NCBI GenBank assembly: GCA_022539475.1
Contig: VCMS01000069.1
Location: 62,001 to 126,000 of the forward strand
Source: Gracilaria domingensis
Lineage: Eukaryota > Rhodophyta > Florideophyceae > Gracilariales > Gracilariaceae
Length of the DNA: 64,000 nt
Direction: 5' to 3'
How positions within the stretch are numbered: position 1 is the first letter of the stretch; each line of letters opens with the position of its first letter. Shown here piece by piece: positions 1 through 11,443 of this stretch. Made by a program: the position numbers and the translations under genes. The notes beneath the pieces were generated by a model. It had not been told where the DNA came from and searched no databases. It was given only the letters and a program-made list of their open reading frames with translations.

Positions 1-40
1 CGAAAGACGAGGTTGGGTGTATGTTCATCTCAATGAGTAG

Positions 41-2397
41 TTGGAAATAATTATAATGAGGCTGGTCAAACGCTTGAATGAGAAAATGCTGCCTTACCTA
101 GAATCTTCATCAGCTTGGTTATTGGAAGCATCAAGAGCTCGAATGTTCATTAGAATCGTTTGCTCCGCATCCGATGTTTACAATCGTAGTCGCCGAGATA
201 CAACCAGTTATAGTGAAGCACAGAGGTGTCCTCTGCGTGGATACAGCAGCAGTGCAGTTCAGTTAAAAACGGTTACAGCCACGATATCTCTAATGAGGGA
301 TGAAGGTTTTCTTTCACTTGACCACCGCCACAAAGAAATACTGAGCAATGTACTTGGTAATGTGGTTAAGGAGTTAGCGGATCCTAAGCTCCAGGAAAGG
401 ATTCTAAACATCGAAGAGCATGGCGGAAAGAGCGCCGAGCTACATGCTGCATCGATGTTTCCAGAGCTTTTTGGGGCACCCTCTGACGACTGTAACTTTG
501 CTACATTCTTCAACGGCAAAAGATTTCGTAGAAAGTGAACGAAGCTCAGACAGATCTCCACAGCATGGCAGTGTAGGTCAGATCAGTCACCATAAGGTTG
601 TTCTTTGGGAAAGAAACCAGGAAGAGATCGGAAGCGGGCGCTCTCCGAGCGAAGAAAAGTTGTGTCAAAGCTATTGCCTGCTGTGCCTCTTGCTGAGAAC
701 GGCGCTTTGGGCGTTGCTGACTTTGCAGGAGCAAATAATGCTCGCGAGAAATAGCGTTTTATTATTTATGGGGCGAGGCATCTTTTGTCGCCCTTTGCGG
801 ATGGACATAGAAGTGAGCACGTCGGTTTGTTCCATGCAAATTAAGGTGATATTCTGGCGGTTCTTGATCAAATGAATGATGTCTGCATGGAGTTTTACGA
901 AGATGAAGTGCAGCAAGTCACAAATGAAGGAGGTTCTGAATTGAAAAGAAATGTGTTTCCAATTGCTATGACTTCTGCATACCTCAATACGTATCGGTAA
1001 TGGTTGGCATTATGAATCAAATATGGACAAAAGTAACAGACGCACACAGAAGAAGCTCATTATACCGCGTGACTGTGCCTAAAATCAAGCACATTCTTTG
1101 CCCATGGTTTACTGGCAGACGAAACAAAATCATTCATTTGCCCATTGACGACCTAACTCGTGTGTTTGCTCAGAAAGGGAGCGAACAGACTGGAAGAGAT
1201 TTGGCTCCTACCACTATAGAAGATTTAAGCCTGTTCTTGGAAGAGAAGCTACACAGTCTCGGATTGCAAAACCCCATTCCTGTTCCGTGGACTTTTTTGA
1301 TTACTTCAAGAAGCGGTAGAGATAAAATGTGTTCTTTACAACTTTTTGCGCGGTGCTGCTGCAGTAGAACTCTGCACGATAACAAACTCAACGTCGACGT
1401 TTTCATGTACGGTGGGTGCTTCTGACTCTTTGGAAGTTATATTGAAATATGCGTTAATACAATTCTTCCCGAAATTGCCTCTCGTAGCAACTACTGTGAC
1501 GATCCCCGAACTAAAGAGCTTCTTTTATCAGTCGAACATGACCAACTAGTAGAATCTAAAGTTCAGAATGGTTCTGAGTCGCAAGAAAGAAGTGCAGAGC
1601 GTCGCAATGCAAATATTACAACATATAGGACACCGACTGGAGCAATTGATCCTTTGCTGAAATTACCAAGGAAGCTAATACTCTTTCCTTCCTTCCGCCA
1701 AACAAGATTTACAGATACCGCAGGCAAGCATTAACCATGGTGAGTCCGAGAAAAAATTTTCGCTGCGTTTCTGACGTTTGTAAGACCAGTTATAGGGGAA
1801 ATAGGAGGCAAAAGCACCAACAATCAGGGAAACACTCAACGACTTACGCTATGCCATTACAGCAGCGTCGTAGTATTCAAGGATACGTATGTGACGATTA
1901 TATTGGGTCTGGCAAAATGTCTACGCCGCAAAGATGTCATTCATGTCATTGTACAAAGGGTAATGGACATCGACAGACTTCTAGATAAATTGGAGCAATC
2001 TGGCATAGATGCTATTTGTCTAGCACCTTTCTACACTCTCGGTGGCTGCGACGTCACCGCGGGTACACACAGAGTAACGCATGGCCATTACCTGAAAGTT
2101 ATTCTTCGGCACAGAGAAATTGTCAGTTCCATTGGCTGTATTACAAGCCCAGCCGCATTTGAACCTCTTACTTTGCTGGCCTACTTATAGAAAATGAACT
2201 TGAAGAAATTTTTTAATGTTCGTGACAGAGACGCTGTTGTACAGCGGTGGACCGAAAGGGGATGAAGTGTAACGGAAGCAAGGAAAAGAGCAAGGGAGCT
2301 TTTTGTCAGCAAGCATCTTGTCGCTTCTGAACAGTGGCGGTACGACGTGCGAAGGTATGTATCGGATCTTGCCAAGATCGCTTCCGCATTATCCTTA
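41..2397 (+). pseudogene. Remnant of an unknown gene with a GCD-type motif
   Basis: Several plus-strand stretches read as protein but are interrupted more than once, so this is a broken gene. The best part, about 1870-2190, has a hydrophobic strand with TIILGLAKCL, then an acidic helix with MDIDRLLDKL, then LAPFYTLGGCDVT. That order resembles a PIN/FEN-like domain with an H-x-x-x-GCDTT signature that I know from multicopy, mobile-element-linked proteins in many eukaryotes. The link is inferred from memory, not searched. An upstream piece (about 1140-1330) contains a VP-x-x-F-l-i-t-S-R-x-x-R-D type segment. The frame continues past 2190 as a basic helical tail to about 2397, where a foldback repeat cuts it. 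No start or full length can be set. It could be a host gene or cargo of a transposon. Confidence 0.35.
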
Positions 2398-2785
2398 TAA
2401 GAAAAATTTTCAATTTTGTGAACGTAACATGAAGGCATTTGGATTTGCCAGACCTTCACATTACACTCGTTCAGACTTCCACTCGACCTTCTTTTTGACA
2501 CGGTGCATATTAAGTTTTGAATTTCTTCAATTTTGTCTGCGTCATTGGAGGGTGCATTGTCGTTGTTCTCGTTGCACGTTATGCTATTGTGAGTGTCATG
2601 TACCATGAGCAGTATACTTCAGCACTCTTCCCACCATATTTTCACCTTCCCTTCTGACACTCTAGGTCGGGCCGTATGGCGTGATTTTATTTATCCATTT
2701 CGCTACTAAGTGCGCTCCAATTTTTAAAAAAGGGTCAAATTATTATCCGTACATGCTCCACAAACCGCAAAACCTTCTTATGGGG
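2393..2785 (-). repeat. Foldback repeat copy A (internal part plus one arm)
   Basis: This stretch is the reverse complement of sequence at 7038-7435 at roughly four-fifths identity by eye. It holds the internal segment (about 2393-2600) and one arm (about 2600-2785, ending TATGGGGC). The other arm is missing, so the copy is truncated where it meets the unknown gene remnant. Read on the minus strand, the internal part keeps an open frame (…ICTVSKRRS…, …CYVHKIENFSYKD) also found in the copies at 4.6, 6.9 and 7.3 kb. Confidence 0.75.
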
Positions 2786-4437
2786 CATATTGTGATGTGC
2801 TAAAGGACATGTGAACGAGAATGTGGTGTTTGTGGCTCTTGGAGCTACTTTCGGCGATCGATTGTATACTACTCAGGAAAATGAATGTTATGGAACAGAA
2901 ATCAGTTCGTATGATGCAAGATAGACGCGGCAAAGTGCTTTGAAATCTTGAGCAATGCTGTGCCAAGCTCGTGTTTGCATAAACGTCCCGTACGCAGGCA
3001 CCCTCGGAATGAGGTCTTCGATATTGGAATCGAAAGAAAGGCAGAGTTTTATGTTAGGCTGGAGGGATGGAAATGTAACGAAGACTTGTGGCACAGCAAT
3101 CACTCCGATTGATACCCAACAGGAAGGTTGGTAAACGGAGTTTTTCGCTCTAAAACGACAGAATTTCTCATATTTGGTTTGGAAATTCATCTACTGTTAA
3201 CACGGGCGCCGCCGCCTGTCGATTACGAGTCAGAGCATTGTGTACCTACGTAAAGGGCCAAAGGCTCCCGTAGGGTTCCAGTCGAGAACCGCGTACAGAG
3301 TGGTATGACAATATTACTGAGGTACAAGTGTACATTTCGTCATTTTACACCCAGTTACCGTAAACAAAGTGGGTTCAACAATAATGTGGCAACAGACTTA
3401 GTGTAGGCGACTTTAAAAACGGTTTCTGAGATGCGCTGAAAGTTAATAATTTGTCATTGTATTACTAGAAACGGTCTTCAAGTGAGTGTTATAAATACAA
3501 GCAAGTCGTGGTCTGCTTATTATGGGCATTGAAAACAAGTTTTATTTCTATCGTCATAAGAGGAAATACATTTGTACTATGGAATGTAACCTTCCCCAAG
3601 TTTACTTTTTCAATTAAAATTTTAACGGTACGAACCTACATTATAAACTCCCCTTTGAAATAATGTGGCTCACATTATTTACGTCTGTAACTTTTGTCAA
3701 ATGGTACCTAATTTGTTGTGGGCCACGTTAAAACCGGTTTTCTAGGTCTAAAATATGTTCCCGAAAATAATGTAGCCTACTTTATTTACGGTCACTGGGA
3801 GGGCTTAAGTACTGATCGAAAGGTGGTGCCGGGTGAATGTTTACGTCTGACGTTGGCTGTGGAGTTCGAAACTGACACAGGCGACAACAGACAGTGTCAT
3901 CTTTCCCATTACACACATCTTCTATAAAAGGTAGATAACAATGCCGCTTACGAAAAACTTGAGGAAGGCCAAAATGCACCCTTCGTTCGTAGTACACGAA
4001 TTAAGAACGACTTTTTGTTTCGAATCACCCATTGGATGATTGGACGATTTATAACTCCGGTTCTGAGCAGCTTCATTATCGCGGAGCAAAGTTGGGCTTG
4101 GTAAGACCTCAGCAGGATTATGTTGACTTGAACAGTGTCCGATGTCTGAAATTTTCATTCAATTATAAGCTTGCAGTGCTGCTGTGATACCAATCATCGA
4201 TCAGCTTTAAGTAATAGAATAATTTTTGTGATGGTGTCAAACAAAGACTTGCTATCTGTCAACAGATATATTCGAATGCTCCGTCCCATACTTCTTTCCA
4301 AATCATGACAAATGAAAAAATCGGCATCAAATCCAACTGCGATTGTATTGATCTCCCCAGCAACTACGCTCCTAACAACATTTCGGCTTTTGTAACATCG
4401 ATAGCCGGGGATATTGTATTTTCCGTATTTGTCACAC
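2786..4437. other. Gene-poor AT-rich spacer
   Basis: No convincing gene. A 100-codon minus-strand frame (2888-3190) exists but has no recognisable motif. Blocks around 3370-3430 and 3600-3790 are loosely similar to each other (AATAATGTGGC, TTAAAA-CGGTTTTCT), suggesting an old degenerate repeat. A 23-bp hyphenated palindrome lies at 3658-3680. Confidence 0.5.
3658..3680. repeat. Short perfect hyphenated palindrome
   Basis: Ten-base arms AAATAATGTG and CACATTATTT flank a GCT centre. A related block, AAATAATGTAGCCTACTTTATTT, follows at about 3764 with imperfect symmetry. It may be a protein-binding site or a transposon-end remnant; nothing nearby decides. Confidence 0.5.
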
Positions 4438-4836
4438 AGTCCCTATAACAAAGTTTTGGGGTTTGTGGAGCACGCGCAGATATTAATTGGACGCTTTTTC
4501 AAAAATTGGAGGGCGCTTAGTAGTGAAGGGATTAATAAAACCGCGCCATACGGCCTGACCTAAGGTTTCAAAAGGGAAGACGATAAGAATATGGAAGGAG
4601 TGTTGAAGGATAGTCTTGGTAGTACATGCCACTCACAATAGCGAACCGTGCAACGAGAACAACCATAATGAACCCTCCAATGACACTCACAAAACTGAAA
4701 AAATTAAAAATATAATATGCACTGTGTCAAAAAGGAGGTCAGGCCGAAGGTAGAACGAGTATATTGTGAAGGTCCGGCACATCCAAATTTCTTCATCTTA
4801 CGTTGAGAAAATTGGAAAATATCTTATAGGGAGTGT
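4438..4836 (+). repeat. Foldback repeat copy B (left arm plus internal part)
   Basis: It starts with CCCTATAA, runs through an arm matching 7038-7236 and an internal part matching 7236-7435, and stops a few bases into the second arm (GAGTGTCA), where a copia pol fragment begins. This is the same family as copies A, C and D. The internal frame (ICTVSKRRS, SSYVEKIGKYL) is recognisable despite divergence. Confidence 0.75.
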
Positions 4837-6365
4837 CACAACGTATCCAAGCTGGGAAGTTTGGTCTGCGTTGTTGGCAAAAGTGGAATCGGTGCAGAGC
4901 CGGACGTGTAATGAGCCCATATCAAGCGGCTGCCGCGGTATACCTGCATCTTCTGTTGCCTTCAAATGTTCAATGCTGTAGTTTAAAAGCTTAAGTTGTT
5001 CCGAGGTGAATTGGAACTTAATGACTTGTGCACGTTGCGCTATTCTGCAGGAAATATCTGGGCGGGTGTGTGTCATGCATCTAAGGCACTTGAGATTCGA
5101 TTTAAATGCGACGTAGTTGGCGTCGACGTGAACAAATCTGAGCTTCTTCATCTGCTTCTCCTGCCTCACGTGAAATATGCTGTTGTCAGTGGTCACTTCC
5201 AGCCCAGAAAACAAGAAGTTGTTGGGGATCTTCTTCTTCGATTAGAACCGTTTGGATGTCTTCTCGGTGTGCTTCATGAAATTCGTTGTTCCTGCCAATA
5301 TCGAGTCGTCCACCTACGTTCGGCTAATCCGCACAGTTCCCCCCGTACGTGGCGCGAGAAAAGTGATAGGTCTTCAATTGTCTTTCACATCTTCAAGTAG
5401 TTCAGCATATTTTCCGTAAGAGTGTAGTGCCAATAGTCAACAGAATATGTTAGCTAATACAGTGGTCGTAGCAGCTTGAGCAACTGGTTGGATGCGAGCT
5501 CAAAGTCCATAGTAGGCGCAATGTATACATCTCTTATGAGCTGCGTTGCGAGCGGGATGTATGCTTGAATGATATCGGTTGACCTGATGCTAAATCCGAA
5601 GAGGGCAGCGATAGCGAGAATGACTCTGATGGAGGTTTCGTATAGTGCGCTCGACTGGTGCACTATCCTCTTCTTCTCCTTGTCCACAGGCCCTTGTGCG
5701 ACAAGGCGCGCTTTGAAAAGAAGCTTGTCGGTTTCAACGTTCTTGATCGACAGAGCGAACAGCCCGCCAATGACGTTGGCTTCCTGGGGCAGCTCATTTT
5801 TGCACACCACTTTCTACGTGTCGCGGCGGAGGAGGACTTCCAATTCTTTACGCTTGACAGGGAGGAATCCCGGGCCGATATTGCGGGCACCGCTGGCCGG
5901 GATTACGTCGGTGATGAGGATTTGGGCGGACTCTGTCAACGAGATCAAGAACCGTGGCGTTGGTGCGTGGTTCTGTGCGGTACGGAAGGAGGTCAGTTGT
6001 TTCCGCAAGGTGGTTGTTGCGTGGTCGTCGTTAAAACCGAAGCCGGGAATACTTAGGAGACGTTATAGTGTTTGAACTTGTTTCCATATTTGACGAACAC
6101 CTCTTTTTTCTTCACGCCCAAGACCTTAAATGGGCCAAGAAATTCTTTGTCGCCTTCTCGGTATACGTACACTTGATGTCCGAGAGTTATAATTTATTGC
6201 GACGCGGGAGGGTTTCGGGAACGGAGTGCTTGTGCAATGGGGAGCTCTCTGACGATGTTTGCATACTCAACTCGTGCGGTAGTGAGGGCACGCATACGGG
6301 CACCTCGACCAGGAATCTTAGAAATGAGGGCGGGAAAGCGGGACAAAGAGCAAAACACTAGAATG
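4837..6365 (-). mobile_element. Ty1/copia pol fragment (fossil)
   Basis: Minus-strand fragment in normal copia order. Near 6060-6360 is the end of the integrase/linker (GHQVYVYREGDKEFLGPFKV, then VKYGNKFKHYNV). At 5454-5810 is copia reverse transcriptase (KARLVAQG, then RSTDIIQAYIPLA and YIAP). At about 4860-5214 is copia RNase H (VRLCTDSTFANN, TSQLGYVV). It is an old, broken piece with several interruptions and no LTRs. One side abuts foldback copy B. On the other it joins a gypsy-type protease fragment in the same orientation, so the block is a mosaic of two superfamilies. Confidence 0.85.
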
Positions 6366-6850
6366 GAGGGGATGTATCAGTCTGGTCCGATACTGTGGTT
6401 CATGGCCTTCATGGATAGCCGGAGGAGGAGGTATTTGTGAGGCCCCCTGCAGAGAACTGCGAATAATTGGCTCAGTAGATTTATCTTCGATGTTTACCTC
6501 CCGCGCAAGCGCCTTCATGGCTTCCACATACCCGTCACAGAAGTCACAACCTAGAAAGACAGGTGCAGCGAGCCTCTTGCGGACGATGAATTCAACCTGC
6601 TCAATGCAGTTACCAATCCTGAAAATCAGTGAAACTATTACAGCCGTTTGTAACGGGTGTTTATTAGCATCTGTCACGTCCATGACGTGTCCATTGCGGA
6701 CTCGACAACGGATTTCCGGCCGTAATAACGAGTCAAGAATTAAGTTGGGTCCAGCAAATGTATCCAAAAAAGAGAGATGACGCACCATATACTGGGTGGA
6801 AAGGTCACGGTCAGCAAAGATCTTGTAGTTTCGCTTGGCTATCGGCGTAA
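6366..6850 (-). mobile_element. Ty3/gypsy protease fragment (fossil)
   Basis: Minus-strand reading resembles a retropepsin-like aspartic protease: AKRNYK, then LDTFAGPNLI, a long beta-rich stretch, and AAPVFLGCDFCDGYVEA. The same order is found on the plus strand at 17290-17660 (AKRNYKV, VLDTGAGPNFI, AAPVILGSGYCDRFV), so both belong to one gypsy family. With the gag at 7640-10100 this is the same copy, split by foldback repeats C and D. It is old and broken; at about 6366 it gives way to copia sequence. Confidence 0.8.
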
Positions 6851-7037
6851 GAAATTTTTTCAGTTTTGCGAACGTAACATGGAGGAATTAGGATGTGCCG
6901 GATCCTCACATTAAACTCGTTCAGCCTTCCGCGCGACGTTCTTTTTGACTCGATGCATATTAAATTTTCAATTTTTTTAACTTTATGAGTGTCATTGGAG
7001 GATGCATTGTGGCTATTCTCGTTGCAAGCTTTGCTAT
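6845..7037 (-). repeat. Foldback repeat copy C (internal part only)
   Basis: Reverse-orientation copy of the internal segment of the foldback family (ICIESKRTS, PPCYVRKTEKISY on the minus strand). It ends at GCTATT, where complete copy D begins. It sits exactly between the gypsy protease fragment and copy D. Confidence 0.7.
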
Positions 7038-7637
7038 TCCATATAAGAAATTTTTGCGGTTTGCGGAACACGCCCGGATATTAGTTGGACGCTTTTTCAA
7101 AAAATTGGAGCGCCCATAGTAGTGAAATCCATCAATAAAATCGCGCCATACGGCCCCATCTACGGTGTCGAAAGGAAAGGCGTTACAAATATGGAAGGAG
7201 TGTTGAAGGATAGTGTTGGTGGTACATGACATTCACAAAAGCATAGCGTGCAACAAGAACAACCATAATGCACCCTCCGATGACACTTACAAAATTGAAA
7301 ATTTTAAAAATTTAATATGCACCGTGTCAAAGAGGAGATCACGTGGAAGACTGAACGAGGGTAATGTGAGGGACCGGCAGATTCCAGTTCCTTTATGTTA
7401 CGTTCACAGAATTGGAAAATTTTCTTATAAGGATTGTGAATGTCATGTACCACCCACACTATCCTTCAGCACTCCTTCCTTGTTCTTATCTACTTCGCTT
7501 TTAAAAAGCTAGATGTGGCCTTAGGGCGAGATTTTATTGATCCATTTCACTACCAAGCGCGCTCCAATTTCTGAAAAAGCGTCCAATTAATATCGGCACA
7601 TACTCCACAAACAACAAAAAAATTTTTATAGGGCATT
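7038..7637. repeat. Foldback/MITE-like repeat copy D (complete)
   Basis: The most complete member, about 600 bp. The left arm (about 7038-7236) and right arm (about 7435-7637) are inverted copies of each other; for example GGTACATGACATTC at 7223 faces GAATGTCATGTACC at 7439. They enclose a 200-bp internal part. The outer ends read CC(A/C)TATAA. The internal part reads as open protein on the plus strand (ICTVSKRRSRGRLNE, then PLCYVHRIGKFSYKD). No transposase is present, so it would depend on an enzyme supplied elsewhere. It lies at the gag-protease junction of a gypsy fossil: the bases on both sides match contiguous sequence at 17269-17300. Confidence 0.8.
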
Positions 7638-7639
7638 AC

Positions 7640-10100
7640 CATGGCTCGATTCGGGATCCGGCTGTTCCTGAACCGTATCCATGGGGCACGCAACACGTCA
7701 ATGGTGGTAGAGTCAACTTGCGAAACAGTTCGTTTCCTTGGAAGGATTCTGATGTGGGATCGAAGCGGTGATGCCCCGGGTGACGTAGACCTCGACTCTG
7801 ACGCCTCTGCATTTGAGACTCCGAAATTCAGTTTAACTGAGTTCCATCCGTTTCACCGGGGACGGTGTTCTGCGCATCAGGTGCCTTTCCAGATACCTGT
7901 GTAACAGTGACAGAACTACCGGCAGCAGTGGTTTCCGCCACGGGTTGAGACGGTGAAACGCTGACCTGGGACGAACCCGTGTGTTTTACCTCGATTAATT
8001 CGGCAGTGGAAACCCGTGTGGGGAGCTTCGTTTTCGCACGCAAATAAGCGATTAACGGTACAGACGCCTGCTCTTTGGGTGTAAGCGCTCCAAAATTCGC
8101 CACAACTGCGGTCCTTTTCTTCAATGAGAGATTTAGTTCGGGGCTGCATGTTCACATGCCCAGCATGTGTAGGAGAACAGTGCGGGTCTTCTGGAACTTC
8201 TTGGGTCTTGTATCTTCACCATTAGCGGGTGTGCCTAACCAGATCGCTTGTAACGACTCCCTGAATATGGTACTTGAGGACCGCGAATGCGTGGACGGTC
8301 TGCATAAAGCACTACATCTTCCTTCTTCGACGAGGCTTCCGAGGTAGAAGGCAACTTCGTATCCGGGATAGAACCCCGGTCTACCTGTGTAAGATGTAAG
8401 CTTTCCACTTCGTGACCAGTGTAACCCTGCAGAAGCAGTGAAGCCGATGACTACTCTCCTTCGAGTTGCAGCGCTTTCGATGAAACCCGGTGCCCGATGC
8501 GAGCTCGCAGTGCGTCGCCTTCCGCTTTCGCGTACTGGACCAGCTCCAGATAGGTATTCTTCCTCCGGTCTTCCCATCCTTGTGCCACCAAAGTGCGAAT
8601 AGCCGGATTCAATCCGTTGATGAACAAAGTACGACGCTCATTAGCGGAATAAACGATACCACTTCGTTGGAAGGCTTTTTTCAGACGAACTGAAAACTCA
8701 GCCTTTGATTCCTTCCGGCGTTGCTTCGTTCTCTGCACCGCGCTGATAGCCTCTTCGATGTTGATCCCCGTAACGTACGATCGTAGCAAGTACTGCACGA
8801 CCTCAGCCCAGCAAGTAACCCCTCCTTCAGAAGCACATGAGGAACCTTTTACAGAGTTGAACTCGTCTTCAGCGAGTTCAGGTAGAAAATACGGTAAAGC
8901 GACATAGGCTTGCACCTCACTCGTGCCGCGGGTGTCAGCTTCCTCTACAGATCGTGAAAAAAACTCCAGCGCCAAGATTGGGTCCTCTCCAGTAAAGAAC
9001 TGGTTTCGAAAAATGAGGGATATGCGCTTGAAACATTCTTTCACTTTACCTGTATCTCGGGGTGTACGATCCAAATTAGAATCTTCCAAACGGTAGTACC
9101 GGTACGAAAGTAACCTTTTGTTCAAGGGATTCGTAAGCTTCAGCTCCTTCAAACCCGAGTGCTTTCTCCCCTTCTCTCAGGTGCGAATCCCACCGCTGAT
9201 GGTCGAAGACGGACGCGAGAGCGACGCACGCTCGTGGCGTTCACCATCAACTGAGGGGTCCGACGAATACGATCCCGCTGAGCGGTTTGAAATACCGGAC
9301 TGGGACGACTCCGAATCATACTCGGCAACATTCCTCTTCTTAGTGCCGTGCTTCCCGGAATTCCGGTAATGTGTCAGACAAGACTCTCCCAAGGGTGCGG
9401 CAGCGGGGCCATCGTCCCCACAAATGTTGCCCTCCAACGTCTCAAGACGCCTAAGAATCGGAATGAATCTCGTGTCCACTTCCTCGATAAAACCGGGATA
9501 TCTTTGAAGAACCTCTGAAAGAGAGTGCACATCCTTCCGTAAAATACGTAGATCATCAGACGCATCTCCGGTGAGGCTAGCATCAACCTTCACATGAACT
9601 TTATCTACCTCGGAAACGATTGCAGCATGTGAACTACGTATGACTACAGTGTGAGCCTCAAGCACACGAACGTGAGCCTCCAAGTCGGTTACGAGCGCAT
9701 CGTTGGCCGCAGCAGCAAGTGTAGGACCCTCCAAAGGAGCAGATGAGGGCCTAGCCACTAGAACGTCCGACGACCTTGGCGATTGCTTCTGGGTTTCCGG
9801 TTTCTTCTCAACTCCAAAGAGAGGCTCTGTAACAGATCGTGGACGCGGTGGTAGACCTGAGCCAATAGATCCAGTCTCAGAAGGACTGTTGCGTTTTCCG
9901 GAACCCATTCTTGAAAAGGAGAAAAGACCAGACAACTGGGAACAATCAGACGAACAAAAGAATTAACCTCGAATGATTGCAGCGACCTCACACGATTGAT
10001 GATAACCGACAAATCGGGCGAACAAGCCATACCCACGGGAATAGCCGTAATAGGAAGTAGGGTAGTTCGACCAGATTGCTGGGACAAGTTCAAAACTCAA
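7640..10100 (-). mobile_element. Ty3/gypsy gag region (fossil)
   Basis: Minus-strand gag-like coding. The conventional start is the ATG at 9908 (MGSGKRNS). It has a Ser/Pro-rich head, a coiled-coil stretch (about 9400-9720: DLEAHVRVLEAH, DLRILRKDVHSLSEVL), then a capsid-like helical domain (about 8451-9152: ECFKRISLIFRNQFF, AEFSVRLKKAF, NERRTLFINGLNP). The weakly coding tail runs to 7640, where GGATCCCGAATCGAGCCATG matches the start of the gypsy fossil at 17269. Foldback repeats C and D split it from its protease. Broken and old, with a few interruptions. The family assignment follows from the attached protease; gag alone would not decide it. Confidence 0.7.
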
Positions 10101-10900
10101 ACTGGGTGACCACAGCCGTACCGACTTGAACTATACACTATGGAAATAGGTAGTGCCACCGGTGAAGAACTGTGTCCAAAAAACAACCCAAATCGGGAAA
10201 AAGAAACGAACCCGACGTCATATCGGGGACGAATTCCATTGAAAACTGTGTATGTTCTCCAAGGCCAGAAATTGACCGGCCAACCGGGAATTGGTATGAA
10301 AACCAGCTTGCTAGATCAACAAGACTTCTAAGCCTGGAGACTAATTGCTGTGCAAACCCCAGCGATGGGGGGTGATACGCAAAGGCGGTTTAGACATCCT
10401 CCCTTAGAGGTGTTCATAGCAGTAGAGCGCCTTCACATGATGACACTGCTATGTCGGGCGTAACTCCGGGATCAACCTTTGTCGACAGAGGAGAGAGCAC
10501 AAAACAAAGAAGACGCGTCCAGCGGTAGAGACCACGACACGAGTCGGCAGTGACGTCATGATGGTACGACACAACACTCACGAGAGTGGCGACGGCACGC
10601 GGTAGCGGTAGAAATCCGCGCGAGTGTAGAAGCTAGAGGAAGGTGAACACTGGTATGCATATATGCAACACCTGTACTTAGCGCTGAAAAAAAAAGCAGA
10701 CACACACGGAACAAACGCGAAGAAGCGGTAGTGGTGCTGAAGATGCCACGAGGCGGATAACAGTCCGTACGCAAAGCGACAGCTCTCCGCAAGGAGTTTA
10801 CTGAACACCAAGGGTGGAAAATTAGAGCCGAACACTCGGTTGGTTTGTTTACTCTTCCGACCATGGGTGCAGCTCAACCTACTAAGTAGTGCAAAGTGTC
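10101..10900 (-). other. Probable leader or LTR region upstream of the gypsy gag
   Basis: Position upstream of gag on the minus strand suggests untranslated leader and possibly the 5' LTR. No second LTR copy was found in the window, so LTR limits cannot be set. Short frames on both strands (e.g. 10556-10877 minus) show no motif. Confidence 0.35.
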
Positions 10901-11259
10901 AACCCACTGTCAAGTAGTGCAGCGAAAATATCTAAAATAAATATCAAAATTACCCCAACTAATGGGTGCAAGCTTTTCACACATGTCTAACTGACCAGCA
11001 ATGCGGTGCAAATCTCTTGGATTCAATCCAGTGTATATTCCGCCCAAGAATGGGTCCTCCACATCAACTCATAATTTGAGGTGCCATCCCCGCATCGCGA
11101 CGCATAATATGACCCGCAACAGCGGTGAAGCAGCCGCAAATAGCGTTGCACCACACAGTCTAAGATTATATAGTGTTATCCTATTTCAGAAAGAAGCTTT
11201 AGATTATTCTAAACGGGCGCAGACTTTAGCAGAAGAAGGAGGGTCGAAATGATATTTAC

Positions 11260-11407
11260 ACGATTTTCAGCATCCAGCATCAAGAGTAGGTATGTGCCAC
11301 GCGGTACACAAACATTGTGAACCGCTTAAAAGCACGATTTTCAGCATCCTAAATCAAGCGTATATATGTGCTATGCGATATACAAACATTGTGAACGACT
11401 TACAAAG
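11260..11407. repeat. Tandem duplication of about 74 bp
   Basis: Two adjacent diverged units both begin ACGATTTTCAGCATCC and both end near ACAAACATTGTGAAC. The duplication lies between two coding-like blocks (11160-11250 and 11444-12080), so it may sit in an intron. Confidence 0.65.
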
Positions 11408-11443
11408 GTGCGATTTTTGGGGTGAAGGACTGAAAGGCCCTCC

